Origin: Promethearchaeota archaeon
GTDB lineage: Archaea; Asgardarchaeota; Thorarchaeia; Thorarchaeales; Thorarchaeaceae
Reading direction: 5' to 3'
DNA: 34,340 nt
Assembly: GCA_027031765.1 (NCBI GenBank)
Contig: JALVPN010000144.1
Location: forward strand, 41,384-75,723
Under the pieces are notes generated by a model. That model worked only from the letters and a program-made list of their open reading frames with translations. It made no database searches and was not told the DNA's origin. The translations under genes and the position numbers were made by a program. The first letter of the stretch is position 1. Each line of letters starts with the position of its first letter. Below, piece by piece: positions 1 through 7,806 of the stretch.

Positions 1-2
1 TC

Positions 3-290
3 GGGCTCAAGTACAAGCTCCCGGAGGGCATTGCGGAAGTGCAGGAGGAGAACATGCGCCGGTGGGAAGTGATCATGAACTCAATGACTCGGGAGGAGCT
101 CGACAACCCAAAGATCATCAAGTCCTCAAGGATTAAGCGGATAGCGCGGGGTGCTGGGGTCACTGCTAAGGATGTCCGTGACCTGCTGAAGCAGCACCAG
201 CAGATGCAGAAGATGATAAAACAACTCACAAAGCAAAGACGTGGACGCAGAGGGGGAATACCCGGCATCCCGGGGTTCCCGGGGGTCTGA
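3..290 (+). CDS. srp54: Signal recognition particle SRP54, C-terminal M-domain fragment (5' end outside window)
   Basis: Frame open to the window edge; GLKYKLPEGIAEVQEENMRRWEVIMNSMTREELDNPKIIKSSRIKRIARGAG matches the SRP54 M-domain; G/P-rich tail. Confidence 0.93.
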   Translation, partial: GLKYKLPEGIAEVQEENMRRWEVIMNSMTREELDNPKIIKSSRIKRIARGAGVTAKDVRDLLKQHQQMQKMIKQLTKQRRGRRGGIPGIPGFPGV

Positions 291-293
291 TGG

Positions 294-899
294 GTGCTGG
301 GCCCAACCCCCCATAGCCGGCGTTTCGCCCTCACGTCCGGCAAGATACCAGTCACGCGCAGTACGGTGAAGTCCGGGTGGAACCATCCAGTTGTGGCACG
401 GGCCTGCAGGTGTATCAATGTCGCACTGTTTGTGTCCCACGACCTCAGACGAAACGTCGAAATCGAGATTGTCCAGATACTTGGTGACACTGTCGAGTCA
501 GTCCTCTTCGGTGGTGCCTCCCTCAGGCGGGTAACACCGGATGAGAGGTCGATTGCGTTCTTCCTGCTCAAGGCCTCGAACACTCTCCTTGACCTTGATG
601 TCGGCGGACAGACAACGCTCCCGAACGGCATAGTCGTGGCAAAGATGAGGTGGGAGGACATGGTGGGGCGCCTACAGGGGGGAAGGGCGGTCTATGTGGC
701 AAGGGGCAGGTCGCCAAGGAGTGTAGCAGTCAGTTGTTGTGGTGCAGTCTTCCTCTATGAACACGAGGAGGGAGTGTTTGCAGACCACCTTGAGGCCATG
801 CCAGTCCCACGACCGGCCCATCCGGAACGCTTCATCCTAGATGTGAACCTTGGATGTGACAGTGCACAGTTCGGGGCGCATCTCCTGCAGACCTGTTGA
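294..899 (+). CDS. trmY: tRNA (pseudouridine(54)-N1)-methyltransferase, TrmY family
   Basis: ACRCINVALFVSHDLRRNVEIEI...SLRRVTPDERSIAFFLLKA is the characteristic TrmY/DUF358 pattern. GTG start; exact start uncertain. Confidence 0.85.
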   Translation: MLGPTPHSRRFALTSGKIPVTRSTVKSGWNHPVVARACRCINVALFVSHDLRRNVEIEIVQILGDTVESVLFGGASLRRVTPDERSIAFFLLKASNTLLDLDVGGQTTLPNGIVVAKMRWEDMVGRLQGGRAVYVARGRSPRSVAVSCCGAVFLYEHEEGVFADHLEAMPVPRPAHPERFILDVNLGCDSAQFGAHLLQTC

Positions 900-1066
900 C
901 ACACGTTTATATGTTGACAACACCAAGATGATGGCAGCTCGAGAAAGGGACTAACACTCAATGATGAGCCCCGCATTCGAGGAACATGCCAGTAGCGGGC
1001 CGCTGGCCCAGATGGGGACATGCAGACAAGGAACACAGGCGGGTGTCAGAGTTGTGTCCGACGAAT

Positions 1067-2230
1067 GTGTCGCCGGAGTTTGACAGACAACGACAGATCT
1101 ATGAAGACACAGAGGACCTCGCGCAGCGGATAGTGGAACTGGAAAAGCTGCTGTCCCTAGCGCCGCGCCACAAAGGCGCAGAGAGGATGGTTGCTGACTA
1201 CCGCAAGAAGCTGGCAAAGCTCAAGGCCGAACTGGCGAAGCGTAGAGAACAGGAGAGGGCGCGGAGGAGCGGTGGGAGCGAAGAGGGTGCAGTAAGAAAG
1301 GAGGGCGCCGGTCAGGTCTGTTTCGTAGGGGTTGCCAACAGTGGCAAGTCGGCACTCATCAATGCAGTCACGAACGCAGACCTTACAGTCGCGGACTACC
1401 CATTGTCGACACCCAGTCCCACCCCAGCAATGATGCCGTTCGAGGACATCAAGATACAGCTTGTTGAGATACCGGGACTGTTCGAGGGTGCAACAGATAC
1501 CAGCATAGGAAGGCAGTCCCTGACAATAGCACGGAACACCGACTGCATCGCGCTGGTCGTTGACCTGTCACAGGACATAGAGTGGCAGATGCGCATCGTC
1601 CTCGGTGAGCTCGACAAGGCACGCATCCGACTCAACCGGGAGCCCACAGCAGTACGTATCGAACGTGTGGGGTCAGGTGGACTGGTGGTATATGGCAAGC
1701 AGTTCTATCAGGGAAACATTGACGAGGTCTACGAATACCTCAGGGCGCGTAGGATTACCAATGTCATCGTGCGCTTTCAGAAGCCGGCCACGTTCGACCA
1801 GCTGGTAGACGCGCTGGATGCGAGTGTTGCCTATGTCCGTGCACTGATCATTGCTACGAAGGGCGATGTCCCGGGCTCAGCAGAGGCGTTCGAGGAGTTG
1901 AGAAGGGAGTACGGAGACCGGTTTGAAATCGTACCCACATCCGCTGTGAAGGGTGAGAACCTCGACGCCATGAAGTGGGCACTCTACGACCACCTTGACA
2001 TCCTGAGAGTGTACACGAAGGTACCGGGCCGCAAGAGAGAGGACAGACCGCTCGTACTCCCGGAGGGCTCGGTAGTAGAGGATGCGGCTAGGAAAATACA
2101 CAAGGAGCTGTTTGTAAAGAGGTTCCGTGCAGCAGTCATATACCGGGAGGACGACCGCATAAAGCGGCGTCAGGTGGGACTGAGCTATCCCCTCCAAGAC
2201 GGTGATGTGCTGCAACTCATGCACAGATAG
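1067..2230 (+). CDS. DRG-family GTPase with C-terminal TGS domain
   Basis: Coiled N-terminus, P-loop GVANSGKSALINAVTNA, G3-like EIPGLFEGA, C-terminal TGS-like LPEGSVVEDAARKIHKELF...LQDGDVLQLMHR. Start set at GTG 1067; the listed ORF begins at 986. Confidence 0.88.
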   Translation: MSPEFDRQRQIYEDTEDLAQRIVELEKLLSLAPRHKGAERMVADYRKKLAKLKAELAKRREQERARRSGGSEEGAVRKEGAGQVCFVGVANSGKSALINAVTNADLTVADYPLSTPSPTPAMMPFEDIKIQLVEIPGLFEGATDTSIGRQSLTIARNTDCIALVVDLSQDIEWQMRIVLGELDKARIRLNREPTAVRIERVGSGGLVVYGKQFYQGNIDEVYEYLRARRITNVIVRFQKPATFDQLVDALDASVAYVRALIIATKGDVPGSAEAFEELRREYGDRFEIVPTSAVKGENLDAMKWALYDHLDILRVYTKVPGRKREDRPLVLPEGSVVEDAARKIHKELFVKRFRAAVIYREDDRIKRRQVGLSYPLQDGDVLQLMHR

Positions 2231-2253
2231 GGTGTGACGAGGGAGTCGTAGCC

Positions 2254-2988
2254 GTGAGCGCCCTCTCAAGGATTGTAGTAGTAGTGGTGGAGCCCGAAAC
2301 ACCCGGGAATGTCGGTTTCGTTGCACGTGCGATGGCGAACTTTGGGGTGAGCCGGCTCCGACTGGTCGGCAATGACTGTCGAAACGAGGAGGAGGCGAGG
2401 AGGTTCGCTGTCCATGCCGTGAACGTACTAGAGTCAGCCACGGTACACGAAGACCTCAGGGGGGCACTACATGACACCGTAGCCGCGTGGGCTGCAACAG
2501 CACGGGTGGGTAGCAACCTCAGCGTAACCAGGGCAGTTGTCCCACTCCAGAGGCTGCCAGACCCGACATCGCTCGTCGGAGATGTAGCGCTGGTCTTTGG
2601 TAGGGAGAGCTCTGGACTCACGAACAACGAGATCGACCTATGCGACCTTGCTTTTTCCATCCCGACCTCACCAGCATATGCGAGTATGAACCTGAGTCAT
2701 GCGGTAGCAGTGGTGTTGTACCACATCTACTCAAAGTATGCCCCACGACCACCGAGGAGGCCCACACAACAAAGGGCCGCCACAAGAGAAGAACGAGAGC
2801 AGGTCTGTAAGTTCTTCGACGAAGTTGTAGACATGTTGGGCTTCAAGGAGTTCAAGGTCCCGATTGCAAAGCGGGTGTTCAGAAACCTGGTCGGACGTGC
2901 GTATATGACGGGTCGTGAGGTCACGACACTGACAGGAACGGTGCGCAGGATTCGCGACACGGTGGCGGGGCGCAGGCCGCAGGACTAG
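2254..2988 (+). CDS. trmJ: SpoU-family RNA methyltransferase, TrmJ-like
   Basis: VVVVEPETPGNVGFVARAMANFGVSRLRLV, LVFGRESSGLTNNEIDLCD, IPTSPAYASMNLSHAVAVVLY are the SPOUT/TrmJ motifs. Confidence 0.88.
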   Translation: MSALSRIVVVVVEPETPGNVGFVARAMANFGVSRLRLVGNDCRNEEEARRFAVHAVNVLESATVHEDLRGALHDTVAAWAATARVGSNLSVTRAVVPLQRLPDPTSLVGDVALVFGRESSGLTNNEIDLCDLAFSIPTSPAYASMNLSHAVAVVLYHIYSKYAPRPPRRPTQQRAATREEREQVCKFFDEVVDMLGFKEFKVPIAKRVFRNLVGRAYMTGREVTTLTGTVRRIRDTVAGRRPQD

Positions 2989-3527
2989 TCTATCCCGTAG
3001 CCCAACCTGCGTTTCAGTTCAGGGTCGATTTTCTCGAAACGCAGCAGACATGGGGTCGGCATCTTGGGGGCAGCCTTCTTCAGGGCCCTGCGTGCAATCT
3101 CAACGTGCTCCCTGTTGCAACGGATGGTGATAAGTGGCTGACCTGCACGCACACGTGCAGCAAGGCCGATGGTCTTACCGAACGCCTTCCGCATCCCGTC
3201 CTGGACACGGTCGCTGCCGGCCCCGGTCAGCATCTTGTTCTCACGGAGATAGTGGAACGGCTTGACCCGGATCCGGAGGTGATACTTTGACCTCGGTACG
3301 CGCTTGCTCATATGTCGGTTCGATGCGATCCGTGCTGCCTCAAGCGCCTGATGTCGGATCTGACACTTCTCAAGTGCAACAAGTGAGATGGCAATCTCAA
3401 AGTCCCCTGCAGGGTTGCCCATGTCGAAGCTGACAATTCGGCTTGCTGGTTGACGGTGGATGTACTTCTTCCGAGTGTAGGGTGGACGGTCTTGCAGACG
3501 ATAACAGTGACCCGGTCGCTTTCCCAT
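2985..3527 (-). CDS. rpl10e: 50S ribosomal protein L10e (uL16)
   Basis: MGKRPGHCYRLQDRPPYTRKKYIHRQPASRIVSFDMGN...RKAFGKTIGLAARVRAGQPLITIRC; length and sequence typical. Confidence 0.97.
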   Translation of the reverse strand: MGKRPGHCYRLQDRPPYTRKKYIHRQPASRIVSFDMGNPAGDFEIAISLVALEKCQIRHQALEAARIASNRHMSKRVPRSKYHLRIRVKPFHYLRENKMLTGAGSDRVQDGMRKAFGKTIGLAARVRAGQPLITIRCNREHVEIARRALKKAAPKMPTPCLLRFEKIDPELKRRLGYGID

Positions 3528-3582
3528 TGCTCACCACCAAATCCGGCAGCTTGATGTGTTCTGTGGCAAGCCGGTCAGTGCG

Positions 3583-3608
3583 AATAAAAGGCTTGTGGCA
3601 TGGGCCAC
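3583..3608 (-). promoter_or_regulatory. TATA-like CTTTTATT with adjacent upstream palindrome GTGGCCCATGCCAC, putative rpl10e promoter
   Basis: TATA-like element about 57 nt upstream of the L10e ATG, compatible with a TSS near 3560; the palindrome lies directly upstream on the minus strand. Confidence 0.5.
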
Positions 3609-3827
3609 AGGTTGGAGCAATGGAGTATCGCCACTCGGACCGGGTAATCCCAGTGTATCGGTCACAGAGGCACTGAAAGCAGTCCATTCAACTCTTGTTA
3701 AGATAGTGTGTGGCACGGATTTGGGGCCACATCAAAGGCCCATGTCGCTGGCGGGTAGGAGTGGGGATCAGTCCTGAGGAAGACGCGGACTGACCAACAC
3801 GACTACAACACCGGACTGAGACCGCGT

Positions 3828-4745
3828 TCAACGGGGCATGCTTGCAAGCACAATCAGTGGAAATAGGGCTGTCGCATCACCAATCACGGTCTCGAAGTCC
3901 GCCCCGCTCTGGACTTTCTGCCATGAAACACCTTCTTGGAGAGGGGCACCACTCAGACTGCCCGCCTCCGGCCTGTCAAGAGTCATCTGGACAGCCAGGT
4001 CCAGTCCACCCTTGAGGATGGTGCTGCCCATGGTGAAGTGCTTGGTAAGACCACCCCCGAGGATTATGGCCCCGGTCTTCTTGGCCTCGGCCACCAAAGT
4101 GCCCAAGAAACGCAGGTCCTTGACAAAGTCGAGAGCGAAACGCTGCTGAGTGCTGAACGTGTAGAGGTGGAACCCGAGCATGGAGTCCATCAGGCCCGGG
4201 GAGAACACCGGGATGTCATTGAGAGAGGCCTGCCTGAGGATAGAGGAGTCATCGGAGAGGCTGGTGCCAAGTGCATGTAGGAACTCGCTTGGCGACATGC
4301 TGGTGCGCTGTTCGGACGAGAGGCTGTCAAGAAACCTGTAGATGTTCTCCTCAAGCACCTCAAAGTCATGGTTGTTAACAACGATGTCGGCTATCCGGCC
4401 CAGTCCGGCCGTACGGAGGGCCCCGTCACCAGTCATTGGTGGCACATGATAGTGTGCCCCCCCATATGCTTCTATGAGGTCATGTACTATGTTTGCGCCA
4501 CTTGTTACGACGACATCCACAAGGCGCTCCCGGACAAGGTGGCATATAATCCGACGCAGACCACCGGGCACCATGGGGCCAGATAGGGAGAGGAACGTCA
4601 GACAGTCCGGGTCGTCGAACATCCTCCGGACAATTGATGCTGCCCGGCCAATACGACCGCAACCAAGTACACCGACCTCAGACATCGCGGCAACCAAGTC
4701 GCCGATAGAGGTTATGGAGGGAGGGATGTGGGTCACGCGTTCCAT
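3828..4745 (-). CDS. dhs: Deoxyhypusine synthase-like protein
   Basis: SGANIVHDLIEAYGGAHYHV, GGGLTKHFTMGSTILKGGLDLAVQMTLDRPEAGSLSGAPLQEGVSWQKV resemble DHS including the VSWxK lysine. Start re-set to the internal ATG (MERVTHIPPS). Confidence 0.85.
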   Translation of the reverse strand: MERVTHIPPSITSIGDLVAAMSEVGVLGCGRIGRAASIVRRMFDDPDCLTFLSLSGPMVPGGLRRIICHLVRERLVDVVVTSGANIVHDLIEAYGGAHYHVPPMTGDGALRTAGLGRIADIVVNNHDFEVLEENIYRFLDSLSSEQRTSMSPSEFLHALGTSLSDDSSILRQASLNDIPVFSPGLMDSMLGFHLYTFSTQQRFALDFVKDLRFLGTLVAEAKKTGAIILGGGLTKHFTMGSTILKGGLDLAVQMTLDRPEAGSLSGAPLQEGVSWQKVQSGADFETVIGDATALFPLIVLASMPR

Positions 4746-5066
4746 GGGGCACCACGGCGCCCGCTGTGTGCCGGTACATAAGTCATTCGCAAGAAAGGAG
4801 GTGGGGAGGCTCAGGTCAGTTCCGGGAGGGCAAGACCCGAGCACCCAGGGCCGCAAACGACCCGAGAGTACACCGTAGTGTGTTGATTGATAGTTTTCTC
4901 TCGTTGACAGTCCGACCGGGAGTACGTCTGAGGCGTGGAGGGGGATGGCCGAAACTATTCGGCCGGTGATGTGGCCTCGCCAGCCCGTGATGACCACACC
5001 GGCTGGTGGGTGGCAGGAGCAAGTACCACCAGCATTAATAGAAAGGACACATAGAGTTGAAACGTT

Positions 5067-5648
5067 ATGGGGTCGCTGCTCGATGCTTTAGCATTTGAAG
5101 TGGTCATGATTGGGCTCCTGTTCCATTTCCTCTGGGTACTTGTGATGCGGTCAGCACGTGAGAAGTACCTACATGACCTGAAACTGCTCCGGCCCCCATC
5201 GTCTCGTCTTGCAAGGTACTACTCTTGGCGCATAGCTAGCAAGACAAACATTGTGATAGAGGCGGCTACATTTCTTGTGATGATGACGTCCTGCATCGTG
5301 GGAATAATGCAGCTGGTAGTCGGGTATGAGCGCATGGTGGAAGCATTCCATGTGGTGCTACTAGTGCTGGCGATATCGTGCCTTACAGTCATCCAGAACA
5401 TCCGTCAGGTTGCAGATGTTGCCACTGGCGAGTCGGAACTGTTGGCGGAGATTGAGGGGGGCGACACACAGGACGGAGTTGTACGGGGGCTGTTGGAGAG
5501 CCTTGGGAACATGACCGCCAGCGACAAGAAACGGGTGCTGTTCATACTGTTCAGGCTTGCTATGACAGACAGCAGGGCTGGTCGCGTGATCAGGGACGCC
5601 CTACGTGAGGCCATGCACCAACCAATGATTGACTGGGACAATCAGTAA
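5067..5648 (+). CDS. Uncharacterised membrane protein with cytosolic helical C-terminus
   Basis: 193-aa ORF; about three hydrophobic segments then a charged helical tail; codon usage like neighbours. No family recognised. Confidence 0.6.
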   Translation: MGSLLDALAFEVVMIGLLFHFLWVLVMRSAREKYLHDLKLLRPPSSRLARYYSWRIASKTNIVIEAATFLVMMTSCIVGIMQLVVGYERMVEAFHVVLLVLAISCLTVIQNIRQVADVATGESELLAEIEGGDTQDGVVRGLLESLGNMTASDKKRVLFILFRLAMTDSRAGRVIRDALREAMHQPMIDWDNQ

Positions 5649-5709
5649 GTCTTATATGATGTCTGGGAGGCGTGAGTCCGAACCCAGTTACAAGTAGGAG
5701 TGACACTGC

Positions 5710-5994
5710 ATGTCGGAGAGCGAGGCCAAAAAGGGCCTAAAAGGCGTTGTGACCAGCTACCGTAGAGGAAAGCACAAACAGAACCCGAACCAAGTACTCC
5801 TTGTCTTCGATGGTGTCACGACTAGGGCACAGGCGGCAGCGCTCGCTGGACGGAGGGTGCGGTGGGTATCACCTGTAGGGCGTGAGGTGCTGGGAAAGAT
5901 CTTGGGGCCACATGGCAACAGTGGGGCAGTACGTGCCAAGTTCAGGACAAACCTCCCAGGACAGGCACTGGGGACACCGGTGTACATAGTCTAG
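5710..5994 (+). CDS. rpl35ae: Ribosomal protein L35Ae (eL33)
   Basis: KGVVTSYRRGKHKQNPNQVLLVFDGV...AAALAGRRVRWVSPVGREVLGKILGPHGNSGAVRAKFRTNLPGQALGTPVYIV. Confidence 0.95.
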   Translation: MSESEAKKGLKGVVTSYRRGKHKQNPNQVLLVFDGVTTRAQAAALAGRRVRWVSPVGREVLGKILGPHGNSGAVRAKFRTNLPGQALGTPVYIV

Positions 5995-6048
5995 AGTAGA
6001 GGGGTCCGACGAGTAACAACTTTTTATCCGGGTCTGCTGAGAGCTGAT

Positions 6049-6126
6049 GTGGCTCCAATGATGGAGAATGGCTATCGTTAGGGCGTCAGGCCCGATGACG
6101 AGTCATAGTTAGACTGAGGGGCCCAC
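6049..6126 (+). ncRNA. Candidate C/D-box guide sRNA
   Basis: C box AaTGATGG at 6058-6064, C'-like CGATGAC at 6093-6099, D box CTGA at 6114-6117; flanks GTGGCTCC and GGGGCCCAC can pair as a terminal stem. TATA-like CTTTTTATC about 25 nt upstream of the predicted 5' end. D' box not clear. Confidence 0.5.
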
Positions 6127-6150
6127 CAGTGGTGACACATGTCCATGTCA

Positions 6151-6176
6151 AGCACACTCTGGGAGCACACTCTGAG
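6151..6176 (+). repeat. Two-copy 13-nt tandem repeat AGCACACTCTGGG / AGCACACTCTGAG
   Basis: Direct reading: 12 of 13 positions identical between copies. Confidence 0.8.
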
Positions 6177-6194
6177 TCTTGGGGCCAGCAATAG

Positions 6195-6743
6195 TTGAAC
6201 ACAGTAGTCTACACGTTGACATATCTGGTGGCCGGTCTGACGCTGAAGACCGGTGACGATGTACTCGACGAGCTCGACATGCCATGGCTAGCATGGACCC
6301 CGCTGGTCCTGTCAGGACTGATGTTCGGACTCATAATGACCGTTTCACAGTGGGATTTTGCACTGATGACCGCAATAGTGATAGGGGTCACACTCGCGGG
6401 CAAGGTGAACAGGGTGGAGTTCGCTGGCGGGTTCATTGCACTAGTGGCTGTGCTGGTCTTCGTCGGCCCGCCAACAGTCACCGACCTGGGGGGCTGGGTC
6501 ACCTTGGTCATTGTGCTGCTCATTGCAGCAGCTGCAGACGAGGCCGCTGGTAACTGGACCGAGGGGCGGGGTACTTCACCCCTCACATGGCTCCTTGAAC
6601 ACCGTTTCGTACTGAAAGCATGCGCATTGTCGGTCATACCAATATGGCCACAGTTCCTCCCAGCCGGTCTTGGACTCTGGGTGTTCGATGCAGGGTATGA
6701 GATGGCCGGGACACTGGTGAAACGGGCTCAGTCAAGGAGCTGA
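6195..6743 (+). CDS. Uncharacterised polytopic membrane protein
   Basis: Several hydrophobic helices (LVLSGLMFGLIMTVSQ, FIALVAVLVFVGPP, WVTLVIVLLIAAAADEAAGN). No family recognised. Confidence 0.65.
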   Translation: MNTVVYTLTYLVAGLTLKTGDDVLDELDMPWLAWTPLVLSGLMFGLIMTVSQWDFALMTAIVIGVTLAGKVNRVEFAGGFIALVAVLVFVGPPTVTDLGGWVTLVIVLLIAAAADEAAGNWTEGRGTSPLTWLLEHRFVLKACALSVIPIWPQFLPAGLGLWVFDAGYEMAGTLVKRAQSRS

Positions 6744-7738
6744 TATGCCAGGCTGCAGCACACATCAAAGAACTCCGGTACAAGGCCCATCGCCACTGCG
6801 GTATCGACCCCCTCCTGGCTCACGTAGGCAATCCCGTTGACCCCGGCACGGACAGCAAACTTGTCGGTCTCGACCTTGTGTTGCCCGAGTGGCCGTGCAC
6901 AGCCCAAGAGTAGCGGGACATCGGCAAGGCCGAGACGTGCTATGACCATGAGGCGTGCAATGTCCTCAGGCGAAGGGGGGTTGACGTGCGCCATTGGAGT
7001 GTGACGGAGAGGGCTCAGTACAATCAGGACTACAGCAGCAGGATGGGTCTCGGATATGATGTGGAGGGCTTGGAGCTCGCCGTTCAGGCGACCATAGTCC
7101 AGGCCGACCAAGACATGTGGGACAACAGGGACACCAGCACGTTGCAGGTACAATAGTGACTCCCGCATCAGACGAGGGCCGTCATCCAAGTGGTACACAG
7201 AACGGGACACACTACTGCTGCCTATCACGTCGAGCATCGCTGCATCGACACCCGCCCTCGCAAGGCCCTCGGCAGTCTGGCGTGTGACCAGACCCGTATG
7301 TACGACTACCCTCAGGCCGAGTTCGTGTCTGGCCGCTGATATGGTATCGATGAAGCGTGCAAGCGGTACATGACCCGCAATGTCAGCCCCCCCACTGATT
7401 AGGACGCCCTCGCCGCCAGCCTCTGCGACCTGTCTGCAGGCCTCTAGGAGTTCCTTGGGAGTTGGCGCGGGTATCATGGCCCCTAGGAGGCGCCCTCTAC
7501 AGTGGTCACACTGGAGGGCACACGATGTACCAGTGATGCTCAGGGACACAAAGTTGTGGCGGCTCTTCTGCTGGTGTGATAGGATCTGATACGGATAGCC
7601 CGTGGGGCTGAAACAGAGGAGCCTGTGCCCATGACGCGAAGTGCGGAGAGAGAATGCTCGTTCCATCCATCGTTGGAAGTCTGTTGGAGAGGCGCCAAGG
7701 ACTAGGGGGCCCTGCTCAAGGATGTTGAAGCCGGTCAT
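6728..7738 (-). CDS. Radical SAM protein, biotin-synthase-like (function unknown)
   Basis: CALQCDHC = CX3CX2C motif, ISGGAD, C-terminal GCARPLGQHKVETDKFAVRAGVNGIAY typical of BioB-related archaeal radical SAM proteins. Confidence 0.8.
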   Translation of the reverse strand: MTGFNILEQGPLVLGASPTDFQRWMERAFSLRTSRHGHRLLCFSPTGYPYQILSHQQKSRHNFVSLSITGTSCALQCDHCRGRLLGAMIPAPTPKELLEACRQVAEAGGEGVLISGGADIAGHVPLARFIDTISAARHELGLRVVVHTGLVTRQTAEGLARAGVDAAMLDVIGSSSVSRSVYHLDDGPRLMRESLLYLQRAGVPVVPHVLVGLDYGRLNGELQALHIISETHPAAVVLIVLSPLRHTPMAHVNPPSPEDIARLMVIARLGLADVPLLLGCARPLGQHKVETDKFAVRAGVNGIAYVSQEGVDTAVAMGLVPEFFDVCCSLAYQLLD

Positions 7739-7806
7739 GGTGCGTGGGCTGCTGGTCTAAGAAACGCTATTAGGGTTATGATGTCAGTGTACGACAACTA
7801 CAAGTA

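Noticed and set aside
3397-3687. Cys-rich minus-strand ORF (MDCFQCLCDRY...CGPCHKPF) suggesting a zinc ribbon
   Set aside because: Runs out of frame into the start of L10e and covers its probable promoter; second half is not protein-like.
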